Shown here piece by piece: positions 1-12,605 of a stretch of 64,000 nucleotides of DNA; position 1 is the first letter of the stretch, and the number at the start of each line of letters is the position of its first letter. Source of the stretch: Castor canadensis (Eukaryota; Chordata; Mammalia; Rodentia; Castoridae); contig NC_133397.1 of NCBI RefSeq assembly GCF_047511655.1, positions 40,500,001 to 40,564,000 on the forward strand, written 5' to 3'. Under the pieces are notes generated by a model. That model was given only the letters and a program-made list of their open reading frames with translations. It was not told the DNA's origin and made no database searches. The position numbers were made by a program, and so were the translations under genes.

Positions 1-1035
1 AGGGACTCTGCCTTCTGCTGTTTACATCATCGTCCTCTGGAGCCCACATTGGCTTGGCTCTTCTCACTGTACAACAACTCTCATACCCGGGACTCCTACC
101 CCTTCACCCTATGCCTGATCCCTGGTCCTGTGCCCTGTCTTTCCAGGCCTGGCTTGTCGCTGTCACTTTGTCTGAGTTCTCTGTCTCCCTTTCTATGTTC
201 TTCTCTCTCAGCCATTTTCTCCCCAGTGGCTCTGATATTCCCTCTTTTGTCTGTTTCTCTCCCTTCTTTTTATACCATCCCCAACCGCATGACTTAACTC
301 AATCCTCACTTCCATGCTGCGCTCCTGACTACCAGGCACTGTGTCCCTATGTGCTTCCGTCTCCAGGAGCGTCATTCTGCTCCCATGAACACAGACAGAA
401 AGATACCTGAGACCGCTTTATTTTTAGCCCTCTGTAAAAAAACCTGGTGCTTTTCTTGCCAATCAAATTAATGATAAAGCTTTGGTGATGCATTTTTTAA
501 TCTCTTTAATTATTCATCTATCTCTGATGAATAGTGTCCATCCTCCAAGAGAGATGGCTGCTAGGTTATTGGAACTGGGTGCCTGGTTTCCTTGGGGGAC
601 CCCAGGACTTGGCAGCCTAGGGGTTGAGGGCCCCTAAGTGAACTACAGAGCCCTTGCCTGCCTAGGTCTCCGAAGCCCTCCAGCTATCCAGCCTGCCTAG
701 AGCACGGCTAGCTACTTTGAGCAGTGGTGGGTTGGGTATTCAAGTACCTAAATGTGGTCTGCCCTGGCAGAATTACTGGGGCAGGAACAGCCTTGGAGAG
801 GTACAGACAAGCCAAGGTAGTGGCCACAATCCTTTTAGTTTCCGTCTCATAATCCTTGTCCTATCTGCAAAGTGATTTCCCAGTAGGAGAGCTCTGGGCT
901 TGACACTGATGCCTGTGGCCTGCACAGAGGCCAAGTGAGACCAGTGTTCAGGGCCTGGCAGACTGAGGACTTGAGGCTTCACAGGAAGCATGGGAGGCTG
1001 GTATCTGAGCTTTACTAAGGAGCAAAAAAGACTTA

Positions 1036-1120
1036 GGGCTGCATATATAGCTCAGTGGTACAGCACATGCTTAGCATGTGAGAGACCCTGAGTTCAGTCC
1101 CCACTAGTGAAAAAAACATA
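1036..1120 (+). repeat. ID/BC1-like tRNA-derived SINE
   Basis: An A-box-like 'tagctcagtggtacagc' is followed by a B-box-like 'gagttcagtccccac' and a short A-rich tail, the layout of rodent ID elements. It is diverged from a functional tRNA, so it is a retroposed copy rather than a tRNA gene. Confidence 0.8.
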
Positions 1121-3350
1121 AAAACAACCTATGAGATGGGGTAGGGTGTGGAGCTGCCGTCCATAGACATTGTTGCTGGAGTAACACAATTCCCAGGGCT
1201 AAGGGAGTGAAGGAGCATGCACCCAGGGCCAGGTGGAAGAATCCTTGGAGGATTTGAAGTGGGGTACTCACGCTTTGGGAAGTATTTGCTGTGCCTGTGT
1301 TCTGCAGGTCTTTTCCTGTTCAGTGCTTCATTCTCACAACCATGACAACAGGCCTGACCGTTTCTCTTGCAGCAGAAGAGTTGCAATACAGAGAAGTGCC
1401 TCTCCTGGCCTACATGCCAGCTGGGATGCTGTCTCCTATCTGACCTCAGAGCCCAAGCCTTGCTCTGTGAGTGTCTGAGGAGTGGTATTTATCCTACAGC
1501 CCCACACTGAGGTGTTTCTACTAGCTCAGCATGAACAGTTTCAGAGAGGGACCTGGTTCTCTCTAGGCCTGTAGCCAACTGGTGGTCTTTAACAGGGCCT
1601 TCTTAGCTCTCCACCCTCCTACCTGCTATAAGGTTCTGTCACAGCCCTCTGATCCTACCTGCTCAATTGATCAGTGCTGGGGGCTAAATGACTGAGGGAA
1701 GGGCACAGAGGAAATGGACCTTTCAACAGGAAGCAGTGCCTCATGCTAAGGGTACTGCTTGCTAAAGCAGCAGTATAGGGAAAGAGCAGGATCATGCATC
1801 CTGCAAAACTGAAATAGGTTGGGATACCAGAAATCTAGAAGTGAGTTGGTGGTAGGCTGGATCTTGCTGCACTCCTGAACCTATAGCTCAAGAAGTATGG
1901 ACTGCATCTAGGCCCCTCATTTATCCAGTACAGGCTTAGCAGCCGATGTGAGTTCACCAGTGACCCCTGCTGAAGTTAGGACCCCATATGGAAATCCTGG
2001 GAGTCCTGATGCTCCTGTTAACCAGCTCTACAATGCTGGGCCTCTCAGAATGGGGACATTTGAATGGACAAAGGCATAGAAGATAAACAAGCATTTCCAT
2101 CTGCACATACACTCGCAGTTTAACCCTTCTGAAGTAAGGCATATGCCTAACCTGCAGAGAAGGGAACGGAATGCAGAGGTGGGACTCCAAGGACAAGGCT
2201 GGGAGCCAGCTCTTCTGAATACCCAAAATCCATTGCTGCTTTCTACAACACTCTAACCAGCCCAAAAGAGCATGATACTTTGATTAAGATAGCCTATAGC
2301 AGGAGGACACTGCCCCAGGCTGGCTCCGAGCAGGGGGCTCCATGTGCCTTGAGTGGAGAAGGAAGTGATGGAGTGGGGGTGCAGGGCTGCCTTGAAGGCC
2401 ACACAGGACTGCCTAAGGAGCTACTCCAGTTACCAGGTCAGCCCTTCTTCCTTGAAGAAGAGTGTTTACATCGGTGACTGCCAGGATTCTTTTCACTTCT
2501 CATGCTTGTGGAAACTTCCCCAGACCCTGCCAAGGATGCACAGGCTGGGCCACGTGGGGTTGAAAGCTCTCCTTGCTGCGCTTACTGACCTTCTGAGCTG
2601 AACAACAGATGAGTAGAGGTGCCGAGGTGAAGTTGGGTGGAGGATAGCGTCAAGAGGGAAATCTGAGCGTCTATTCTGGGTGCTGTTGTGCTCGGAATGT
2701 CTTCAGGAGAGGGGAGTTCCTCAAGCCATCCACATCCTTCCCTCCCTTCCCCCGGCCTCTGCCCTGGGCTGGGACCAGGGATCCATTTGGCCAAGGTAGC
2801 AGGTGTGTGATCACGGCCCTGAGGTGATCTCCTGAAGGGTGTGCTAGAGAGTTGATTGACACCATGACCTTGTTGCTACTTGCATGTAGGGTCCCATATG
2901 GCTGAGTTAGCAGGAGCAGTGGACAAGCCTTTCCCTGTTGTACCTGCCTCTCCTGGGCTCACTGACAGGGCAACCATAGCAGTGGAGGTCTGGCCTCTTT
3001 CACTGAGAGCTCTTGTGAGGGAGCAAACCCAAGATGGGGAAAGCTGGGACTCACAGAGGCTGCTGATCTCCATCCTGCCATGAACTCTGCCCATAACTAG
3101 AGGAAAGGCTAGCTTTCCAGACCCTCCACATGTGGCTTTCCTAACCCTCTTTGATCTGGCCTTATCCTATCTGTCCAGTCTTCCTGTAGAACAAAATTTA
3201 ATCATGACTTATTGAGTCAAAAAACAAGCCTGGCTTCTGGCCAGACGCTGCACTGTGCCCATGTTAGGTTCTTGTCAACCCTTGTTCTGAGCACTTACCT
3301 CTGCTGCCTTCCACGGTCTTGTCAAGCTGCACCTCCTACCTGGAGTGCTC

Positions 3351-3440
3351 TTTTTTTATTTTTTGCAGCACTGGGGGTTTGAACTCAGGGCCTCATGCAT
3401 GCTAGGCAGGCGCTCTTACTGTTTGAGCCACTCCACCAGC
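3351..3440 (-). repeat. tRNA-related SINE, reverse orientation, with target-site duplication
   Basis: A T-rich start (reversed A tail) leads into 'gtttgaactcagggcctcatg' and 'gtttgagccactccaccag', the antisense of an ID-like tRNA SINE. Near-identical 12-mers flank it: cctggagtgctc at 3339-3350 and cctggagcactc at 3441-3452. These look like the target-site duplication and indicate a fairly recent insertion, ending about 225 bp before a TTC7A exon. Confidence 0.85.
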
Positions 3441-3667
3441 CCTGGAGCACTCCTTTCTGTCACTTCTCCCTCAGTGAGACTCTACTGACCCCTGTCAGCC
3501 GAGCCCCAGGAAAGGACTTCCACTCTTGGCCAGGCTGTCTGGGGATGTGTTTTATCACAGCACTATTCCTGCTCCCCAGTGCCCAGCTGAGCCTGGAGCG
3601 CCCTCCACGGCTGGCACCGGGCATGAATCCTGGGGAAGATCCCTAAGCTGGCAGTTTCTTCTGGCAG

Positions 3668-3828
3668 ATCTCTAGTGCAATGGAGCAGCTGCAAGAGGCC
3701 CTGACGGTGTGCAGGGATGATGCCAACGCCCTCCATCTGCTAGCGTTGCTCTTCTCCGCCCAGAAGCACCATCAGCACGCGCTGGAAGTCATCAACATGG
3801 CCATCACTGAGTACCCTGAGAACTTCAG
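3668..3828 (+). CDS. TTC7A: TTC7A exon (probably exon 15): TPR segment starting [12 protein letters not shown]
   Basis: TTC7A is a tetratricopeptide-repeat scaffold. With EFR3 and FAM126/hyccin it holds PI4KA at the plasma membrane for PI4P synthesis; human loss causes intestinal atresia with immunodeficiency. The exon follows acceptor ttctggcag and ends at donor gtgagt; it is 161 nt, starting in phase 0 and leaving two bases of a Ser codon. It translates from [12 protein letters not shown] through [18 protein letters not shown] to AITEYPENF. The second half is a TPR: helix A is [11 protein letters not shown], helix B is [10 protein letters not shown], with Pro near position 32. Counting back from the stop puts it at residues about 548-601 of 858. 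Downstream exons match TTC7A rather than the paralogue TTC7B. Identity is by recall of the family sequence. Confidence 0.95.
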
Positions 3829-6611
3829 GTGAGTTCCCCAGGGATATTGCAAGTGGGGGGCTGGGTGGCTACTGCACAGATGCCTATGCACACACCTCCT
3901 TGTCACCTTACCAGCCAACACATGGAGTAAGTGCCCATGGCGTGAACCTTCTCTGGGTGGAAAGACAAGGGGGTGTAGAGTTGGCGAGTGGCCATAGTGT
4001 TCTGTGAGTGGTGATCCTGTGGTGCTCCTGAGTGTCCATGGGGGCTGTGGGCACACAGAAGAGAATGTGCTGCAATGTACGTGCAGTACACAGTGTTTAC
4101 ACCAGCTTTTCAGGAGCCTCCTGTGGGCTCCAAGGCATAACTTCACCCTGAGCCTGACATAGCCAGACAAGGACAGGATTCTAACAGTGCCTGGTCTGGT
4201 GGAGGCCAAGGAAGCCATTCCCCTGCCTGCAAGCAGGCAAGCTCCCTCGTCTTTGCTGGCAAGTGAAGGGGGTATTTATCTTCCTTCGTGGTGGTCCTGT
4301 TTCTCATGTTGAATACACCAGCAAGAAGCCCAGCTTCTTAGCAGTGTTCAATTTGCTCCTGGCCCAGGCAGCAGTGGGTGGGGCAGGACTAGCTTCCATG
4401 CGCCCACCACAGAAGACCTTCTACCACTAAACAAGACACTGGGAAATGAGCCATGCAGGACCAGCTGAGGCAGGAGGCTGTGTTATTCCGTGGGAAGGAA
4501 TTAACGGGAGGTCATCTTTAGATTTCAGCCTTTTCCTTACAGACAAGGGACACTGTAAATAGCAGGCTTTGTTTCTCTGCATCCTGTAACACCAGAATGA
4601 GGGGTCCCTGGACACTGACCCCTACCCTGTTTCACTTAGTGTCTGAACTAAGACAACCAGCCCAAGGCTGTTGTGCGGTAGACAGCCATAAAAGAGCTGG
4701 GGTCCTGGTTACCCTGAGAGGTGACATACTGGCATGTCAGCAGGTTCACAGAGAATTAGGTGAAGTCAGTGGGTGCCTCAGTGGTGATGGGTAATGAAGG
4801 GAAGTTGCAGGTGTCCCCACCTAGGACTCCAGGTTGGTCTCCCTGGGAGACCTGGACTTTCACCTTTGTTCATCTGTAGTCCATCAGAGACAGGACAAGG
4901 CAAGACTCAGATTTCCCTGTGGCCCAGGGGCCTCCTTTATAGAACACTGCAAGCAGTTCTGTTTGTGGCTTTGCCAGGACACTGGAGATGGGGTGAATGG
5001 CTTCCTTCTCTGCAATGTTACTTACTCACTGGGAGACCTGGTGAATGAGAGTGAGGTGAACATTGTCCTGCCAGGATCCTGGTCCATAGCCCTCAGCTTC
5101 ACCCTGCTTTACCGTCATCCAGACTGCTGCTTGCCTGCAATGCCCTAACTCCTGACCCTACCCACTCTACTGCCCTTCTGCTCAGGCTGGTCCTAGCTAC
5201 TCGAGACCATCCTTTGTGTTTGAAGGATGGCTCCAATTCTGAGCTTTGACCTAGTCTTTGAGAGACCATTAAAATTGAATCACTTCACTTTATAAGGCAT
5301 TTAGGAATTCTAAAACATGGTATGTAGACAAGGGATTAGATAACTTGTCTTAGGAATCCTGGGTACAGTATGACATTTTACATTTTTTATTTATAATGGA
5401 CAAAAGACAATGGTTCTCCACTCCCAGTGCTGGTAGCTTGGTTTTTCCAAACTCCATCCTCACATTTGTCTGGAGGGTCTGCCTTGCTGCTGTTGATATG
5501 AGTGCCAATGTGCATGTGTGTGCCTCTGCACGTGTGTATGTTTAGTCTCGTCAGCTAGATCTCAGTGGAAACAAATAGTTGAGAGTCTTAGAACTGTAGT
5601 GTGCATAAAGAGGGGGCTTCCTGGGGCTGAGTGCTGTCACAGAAGAAATGAGACACTAGGTGGGCAAGTTCTTTTCCAAATGAGATCTGACATGGAAACC
5701 AAGACTGAAACAGTTGGGAGCAGAGGTTTTCTGGTGGAAGCAAGGAGAGATTCACACCCTGCCCTGTTGGCCCCTTCTCATACTCCTGGTTCCAGCTAAG
5801 GGGACCTTCCCATTCTTGTGTCTGGCATTTTGCTGCTCAGCGTATCTTCCCAACTTCTGAGCTGATGTTCTACCAGGCCAACACACCTCCCTGGCCTGCT
5901 GTGGGGAGGGTACCCTTCTCCTGTGTTGAAAGCCTGATTAAAGCCCTGGGAGGTACACTAGGGAATTGGGTTTGTCCAGTGTGGAGGGCCAGTCTTCCAG
6001 CCCCACCCCTCAGCCTTCCCATGGAGGTGTTTCCAACCTGCAGTAACTCCTCCATCTTCCAGCTCTGAGACTGGCAGAACTGTGCTCTGCCACACCTTCC
6101 TCCCACCTCCCAAGGACATGTTTTTTTCACTCCAAGTGTTCTCATGGGGGGAAGGTCCTGACCTTAAGTTTGGTGCCCCCCAGTAGGCCATAGGTAGACA
6201 TGAAGAATATTTTGTGCATACATGCATGCATGTGGGGTGATGGCTTTTGTCAGGTTCTCAAAGAGGCCGAGTCCCCAGAAATATGGGGAGCCCCAGTGCA
6301 GACCATGCTGCATCTAACTGCTCCCTGCCTCTGGAGCTTCCCTCAGGCTTGCTAGGGCTGCCTGGAATTCATTGTCCCCACTCTGCAGGCCAGAGCCTTA
6401 AGGGGGCAGCCTCTGCCCTGGGAACCACTCAACACACAGACATCACCCTGCAATTGGGCTTCAGGTCCTCTACAGGCTGAGCACCCCTTTCTTTCCTGTC
6501 AGTGCAGTGTGTGCTTCAGAGCTCTTTGGGACCACTGTGTCCTTTCCCCCAGTAATGCCTCACTTTCCCCTGTCTGCTCATCCAGGTGTTGGCAGAGGAA
6601 GAGAAACAGCT

Positions 6612-6710
6612 CTTTTTTCTTTTTTTGGGGTGGGGGGGAATAACTGGGCTTTGAACTCTGGGCCTCATGCTTGCTGGACAGGTGCTCTACCACTTGAGCT
6701 CCTTCAGCCC
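6612..6710 (-). repeat. tRNA-related SINE, reverse orientation
   Basis: A T-rich then G-rich start precedes 'tttgaactctgggcctcatg' and 'ctaccacttgagctcc', the reverse complement of the window's ID-like SINE. Short matching flanks (cagctctt at 6607-6614 and at 6717-6724) support a target-site duplication. Confidence 0.8.
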
Positions 6711-9700
6711 GAGCAGCAGCTCTTTATGGTGAGCCACCACGAGTCCCTCACCTCCCAGACTACAGGAGCTTTCTTTTGATCTGAGCTGGCTCTAAAAAGC
6801 CATAAAACAAACTGGAAAAAATTCAGTGGCTTCTGACCTCCAGAACTGTGAGAGAATAAATCTCTCAATTAAAGCAAAAGAAAAGTATAGTTAGATGACA
6901 AATAGATAGATAGAGATATAAATTATATGTTGAGGAATCCATCTGCCTCCCAGCTCTGTTGAATGACTGTAGGGTATAACCATGTCACTTTGCAAATAAG
7001 TCAATACTGTTCCCCACAGATGAAACCCTGGAGTACAGAAACCCATGGATTAACAGGAAATGTCATTGAGTCCATTACAGGTCAGAGATTGCTGAAAATG
7101 TCATTGCTCTTCGATTGACATTGCATCCAGCTTCTCCAGCTGCTCCCTGCACTGGGAACAAGCTGCATGTGGCTCCAGCTGTTGCCAAGGCAGTTAATTA
7201 ACCAACCACTCCAGTAAATATCATTCAGCAAAACAGCACAAACCATCCTCCTTTGCCCTGACCTCATTGTCCCCATCAAAGTCTGTGTTCAGGGGCCACT
7301 TACGGGCCAGTGGTGTGGATCTTTCCTACCAAGCACCTTGAAGATAGCTGTCCTGATGACTGAAGGCTTTTAGAGGCTTTTCCTTCCTGCAGAGGCTATC
7401 AGTTGGGTGGACTCCAGGGAGGGAAGAAGCTGGTAAGCCAAGTGTGTAGCACAGGCTTTACTTGTCACTGCTTGAGAGAAGCCTGGCACAAGGAAGGAAG
7501 CCAGTAGGTGGATGTACTTCCATCCACATGAGCTCTTCTATGTGAGAGCTACAGTAAGGTCCCTACCCTTGAGTTATGCCTGTCACTTATTAGTGCCACC
7601 AGCAGCAGCCTGTTCCTTGATAAGACAGACATTTGTCCTGGCTTTTCTGCCTTTGTGAGACTCAAAGTAAAGAAGGTCATGAGCTGATCGACAGCCACGT
7701 CTAAGGTGGCAGTTTGAAGAAGTAGAGGGGATGCCACAAAGAGGGTCACACTGGCCTCCGTGACCTGAGGGCAGCAGTGTGAGCACTGGGCCAGAAGCTG
7801 GAGGAAAGAGGTACAGGCAAGGCTGGGTCTACTCCAGCTCTGGGGCGATCACTGTGAGCTCCTCAGCTGCACAAGAGGTCACTGTTCCTACAAAGGCGCC
7901 GTCTAGACACCAAGAGCAAAACCCAGCTTTCACAGAGTCCAACTTTTAAAAATCCTTCTGATTCAGGGATTAGAAAGCAAAGCAGCCAGGATCTTGATTT
8001 CCATGCTGTGGGATGACCTTTAGTTAGCAAAGCTCAGGTTATAAAAGGCAGAACGTGACAAGGCAGAGACTTATGGCCCCTCTGGGACAGTGTGAACCTG
8101 GCACAGTAGGAACTGGACACCACAGGCAGCTTCCTGAAATCCTGTGGACTTCCAACTAAGCCCTAGACATATGTGCTGGCCAGAATGTCCCTGGCCAGCC
8201 AGCTCAGGAGACCCAGCCTGCAGGGGGCCTCAGGATAGCAGGCTCCGTGTGTAGAATAAGAAGTTTCATAAGCCTGGAGATAACTTTGCTGGCTCTTTCT
8301 TATTTGGGGTGGGGGAGGCAGCTGGGAAGCCTGATCAGGGAGGGGTAGAGATGTAGGGTCAAGGGGACCAGGCCACTGATAAGTGTCCTTCCTGAAGCCA
8401 TGGGTGCTGTCAGGCAGTGGTTTTAGGTAACAGATTCCTTGAGCTTTAGTCAGGCCTTTGTGGTGAAGGTCACCATAGCAACCAAACAAAATTCCTGTGC
8501 TAATGATGGGAGCTTTCCAATAAACCAGCCTGTCAGTCACGTTCCCTCCCAGCACTGGCAGCCTGCCAGGCTGGTTTTGAAGGCTCAGGCCATACCTAGC
8601 ATGGCAAAAGACCAAATGTGTTCTCCTCCCTGCTCCATGGTGGGCAACGCCGCCTCCCCCACACCAAAGGCAGCCCTCCCTCATTGGCCAGATTAGGCAC
8701 TCCTGGGAGTGCCTGCTGGTCCAGCCCTGGTCCTAAGGGACTTGGAAAGTCCTAGGGGAAGGTGTGTGGGAGCCCCAGAGGCACTCTCCAGTGCGGGAAC
8801 AATATGGCCTTCTCCACAAGCTAGAGCTCCCATGGATAAACAAATGAATTGCCATAGCCATCTGCCCCAGGAAACCTAGACTGTTTTGGAAAATGTTTGA
8901 ACTGTTAACTAGGATTAGCTGGAGCCAGACCTTGGCTGGATCTAGTTGAGGCTAACGTTGAACCTCTAGGGTACCTCTGAGCTACCTGCCCTGCCTCATC
9001 TATTTTTCAAGTTGCATGTGAGATGTTTCTTAGCAGTGCGTTCCCCCAAGCAGAAGGGATTAGAGACCTGGAATTTCTGTTAACATTTCTGCCTTAAACC
9101 CAGTGTGTTTATTTGATTGTTCTTATTAAGGACTTGTGGTACATCAAAAGGATGCTTAAAATACCAACACTCCAACAAAGGGGTTGGAATCAAAGCTATT
9201 AACACAAACATAGTTTATCACTTCGCTGATTCATTAAACGTGCTTGGCTGCCACAGAGCCTGAGGACAGAAGCCACTGTGATCTTGCAAGGCCATGTGGC
9301 TGAGGAAGTGCTAAGCCAGACGTAATCATAGCAGCATTGGATCCTTCCAAAGATCAGCTTCTCCTTGGCTGAGCTGGGTTGACATTCAGCATTTCCCCTC
9401 CTCAGTTATCCCATGAGCAATTCTGTGGTCTTGCTGTGTGTGATGTGTGTATTGTAAGATACAACCTTCACCCTGCTCACAAGACAAGGCTGACCTGCCT
9501 TTGTGTGAATAGTCATCTTTTCCCTGAGGGTCTGCTCACTGTGTAAAGATAAGAGACCAAGGCTACCAACCTACCTTTGTTCTACTTAAGGGTCTTTCTG
9601 GAAGGTCTGTCTTGAGTGATTATAAAAAAGTTCTGTGTGGTTTATGTTCAGATCTGATGAGGTCATGAGTTTGTGTCTGGAGGGAAGAGGAGGTGGCTTG

Positions 9701-10667
9701 GTGGTGGAGGAAAGCTGAGGCCGTGAGGCCAGTTGGGTCAGCCATCAGTCAGCACAGCACACAGATAAGAGTGGTGGGTCTCAGAGTAGCTGTACTCCTC
9801 ACCAGGTAGCACAGGACTTTTGAAGGACAGGAGCTACTTCAGGAAGCCTAAGCTTTCAGGCTATTGCTTTTTTAAAGCTTCAAAGGTGGATCATGTTAAA
9901 TGAATTCATTAAAAGGCAAAGGATCATCATGAGCTTTTAAGGATTAGGGGACATGGGTCAATGTAATCCTCCAATCCCAGAGAAAAAAAATCATGGGTTT
10001 TAGAGTTAAGAAGTGCTACTAAAAGGGTCCCTTGCATGTTGGGGATTAGTTTCTGGGAATGTAATAAAACTGGGACTAGAGATGGCCTTTTAGGAGGGCC
10101 GTTCCTGTTAGAGTCCCTATAAAAATCCAGTCTTGAAGAAGCGTGTGTGTGGGGCAATCATTCACTTGCCCTGGTGGGGTCTTTCCCAGAGCTGTGGAAT
10201 TTGGAGGCATCTGGGAGCCCTGTGGGGCTCCATGTGTCCCTGGCATCCTGGCTTGGGTCTGGGCCACCCAGTGAGATCCAGATGATTACAGGCTAACTAG
10301 GGACCAGGGTTATCTGGCTCCATCCCAGGGAGCTGCTTCTCCCCTTCTCTCTGCCCTGTTCTTTCATGTAGGTGGGGCCTTTGTCACCCCTTCAGCCTCC
10401 TGGGGTGCCCTTACCTTTCTGGCATCCAAATCCTGCCACCGGTCCTCAGAAACTCCCCTTGGGCTCCAGTTTGGTATTGGAGCCCCTACACTTCAAAGTA
10501 GAACCATTTGATTGAGTACTTGATGCTGTTCTTGTTTTTAGTGTGTTGGTTGAGTTTGGAAGCCCCTTTGGGGCAGAGGCTATGGCCTGTCCTAATGTAG
10601 GGAACCTAGGGCTGGGCACCCAGAAATCCTAAGAGACTCTTAGACTGATAGGCCAGAGGAGTTGTGG

Positions 10668-10738
10668 GGTTTGTTGTTGTTGTTTTTTTGTTATTGGGTT
10701 TTTTTTGTGTGTGTGAATGGATGTGTGTGTTTGTGTTT
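10668..10738 (+). repeat. GT/T-rich low-complexity tract
   Basis: Runs of GTT, T and TG (gttgttgtttttttg followed by gtgtgtgaatgg and gtgtgtgtttgtg). It yields hydrophobic open frames that should not be mistaken for a membrane peptide. Confidence 0.8.
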
Positions 10739-11004
10739 GAAGAAAAGAAGGGCGAGAATGTGGAGGATTTATCATCTCACAGCCTGCCCTGCTTTGTTGT
10801 TTTGGTATGTCTTGTTCATTTGTTGCTTTTTACAGTACTCCTGCTGTAAAGATGAAGAAGATAATGGCACATTTTGGTGGCATCTGAAGATATCATCATC
10901 ATGATGAGGGGCAGAACGGGGACTAGAATCCAAGCCAGCTGATGGCTGGACAACCTGGTGTGCTTGAACCCCAAGCTTTCCCAACTACAGTGGTCTACCC
11001 AGTG

Positions 11005-11190
11005 TCAGGCACTGCCGTGAACATTAACTACTGTTTCTTCATTGATTTGAGTAATTCTACCAGCAGCCCTAGGAGGGATAAGAACAGTTGTCCACCCATT
11101 TTACAGATGAGGACACAGATGAGACTCTGAGGAGTTCAGGTTCCTTGCCCCAGGCAAGGGACCCTTGGGTCACCAGCATTGAACCCAGCT
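11005..11190 (-). repeat. MIR-like ancient SINE remnant
   Basis: The sequence passes from 'gtgtcaggcactg' through 'cccattttacagatgaggacac' to 'ttccttgccccaggcaag', the reverse-strand order of a mammalian MIR (core followed by the tRNA-like part). It is heavily diverged. Confidence 0.55.
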
Positions 11191-11513
11191 TTCCATCTGA
11201 GTCCAACTCCGGGTGGCCCCAGATGGGTTCCCTTGCTGTGGATCCTTGTGCTGTGCACTGGCTCTGGCCTTCTGGCCAAGAAGTTAGACTTTCCAGAGGT
11301 GAGGCCGCCTGACTCAGAGAATAGCCTGCTTTCTCACTCAATTATGTGTTTTCTACAAAAACAGAAGTTTTCATTAAAACAGTACAGCACAGCCATCAGC
11401 TGGAATTACTAATTACTGGCCTTTAAAGAGATAATGTCCCCTTTCATGCACTTGCCACACCTGCTGCCACCCATCGTCCCATCAAGGAAGCCAGGAACCA
11501 GAGGTAGCAGGAA

Positions 11514-11547
11514 GAACAGTCCAGGGCCAGGAACAGTCCAGGGCCAG
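11514..11547 (+). repeat. 17-bp perfect tandem duplication
   Basis: The unit gaacagtccagggccag occurs twice head to tail without mismatch (11514-11530 and 11531-11547). It has the scale of a replication-slippage product. Confidence 0.9.
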
Positions 11548-12207
11548 GAGTTGCTTTGTTCCTGGAAACACCCACAGCTTTCCAGGTCTCAGGGAGTCCT
11601 TGTGACTCAACTTCCTCCTTCCATGCTTCAGCACATTTTGTTACATAGATGGGGAAAGGCACTGGGGATGGGAAGATAAGAATAGCTTGGTCCCTGCCCA
11701 CATGAATGCAGGACCTGGCAGGAACAGGTCTAAGGACAGCAACTGTACCCTTCAGAAACTGGCCTTATTGGCTTTGCTTCCATTCATCCTCCCAACAGCC
11801 TTCCAGGTTATTCCATGACCATCCCTGCTTAGCACATGCCTAGGCACAGTCAGAGAGGCCACGGCACTTGTAGCAAGTGCCCATTTGGTAGGGAGGAGCA
11901 GGGCCAGAGGTGACTCCCTTAGGTCCATGGGAGTTACCTTGTTCAAGTGGCTGTTGTGGATGTGGAGTAATCTTGTAACAATAATTAATAAGTACTCTTG
12001 TAATATTTCAGGAAGGTAAAAGTGAAAATGTGGACCCTCTGCCTTCTGCCCACACTGCCATGTCCTTCCCTACAGTCAGCTCTGTTTGCCAACTTTCTCC
12101 ACCTTTTAGAGTAGGGTACTGGGATGAATGGCCAGGAGGGGCAGAGGCTGGATGGATGACCGCTGATCTCAGTTTAGCCAGAGCAAATATCCCCTACTTA
12201 TAAAAAT

Positions 12208-12290
12208 GAAATTTTTTTTGTAGTGCTAAACTTAAGGCTTGTGCATACTAGGCAAGTATGCTTCCATTGACCTACAGCTGTACCCCTAAA
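12208..12290 (-). repeat. ID-like SINE, reverse orientation, diverged
   Basis: A T run is followed by 'tagtgctaaacttaaggc', 'actaggcaagtatgc' and 'gacctacagctgtacccc', which correspond to the reversed B box, anticodon arm and A box of an ID element. It lies directly before a composite SINE in the opposite orientation. Confidence 0.65.
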
Positions 12291-12309
12291 ATTATTTTTT
12301 TAAGTTTTT

Positions 12310-12605
12310 TAGGCTCCCACCTATAATTCTAGATACTCAGGAGGCAGAAATTAGGAGGATTGCAGTTTGAGTCCATCTGGGCAAAAAAGTTCACAAGACC
12401 CAGTCTCAACAGAAAAAGCTGAACATGTGGTGAGTGTCTGTCCCCAGCTACTGTGGGAAGCATAAATAGGATCTCTGTGCCGAGATCCTGGGCAAAAAGT
12501 GAGACCCTATCACAAGAAATAAGAACAAAAAGGGCTGAAGGCACTTGCTAGAGCACCTGCCTAGCAAGTGTGAAGCCCTGAATTCAAACCCCAGTATTAC
12601 AAGTT
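12310..12605 (+). repeat. Composite SINE (two 7SL/B1-like units plus ID-like tail)
   Basis: The first unit has 'cctataattctagatactc' and 'aggaggcagaaattagg'. The second has 'tgtccccagctactgtggg' and 'gagaccctatcac'. The tail 'agggctgaaggcacttgc' with 'gaattcaaaccccagtatt' is tRNA-like. The order B1-B1-ID resembles rodent B4-type composites. Confidence 0.75.

Larger units (their letters stand above)
1..3667 (+). other. TTC7A: TTC7A intron, 3' part (upstream of the first exon in the window)
   Basis: No coding exon of TTC7A was recognised here; the exon that should end just before the ISSAMEQ segment was not found, so the whole stretch is read as intron. It contains an ID-like SINE near 1036-1120, a reverse-orientation tRNA-like SINE at 3351-3440 and an AT-rich unique block around 460-545. 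Apparent reading frames of 60-118 codons lack splice logic and family resemblance. If the gene keeps the 20-exon layout known from human, this is intron 14. In mouse, the flaky-skin allele is caused by an IAP insertion in intron 14 of Ttc7 (recalled knowledge); no LTR element is visible in the part seen here. Confidence 0.7.

Noticed and set aside
1036..1120. tRNA gene candidate (A and B boxes)
   Set aside because: The A tail, diverged stem positions and many similar copies in the window mark it as an ID-type SINE.
3772..4218. 148-codon open frame on the - strand overlapping a TTC7A exon
   Set aside because: Partly the antisense shadow of the real exon at 3668-3828 and otherwise intronic; no domain seen.
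8163..8684. 173-codon open frame on the - strand
   Set aside because: Antisense intronic sequence with no motif, no splice context and no recognised similarity.
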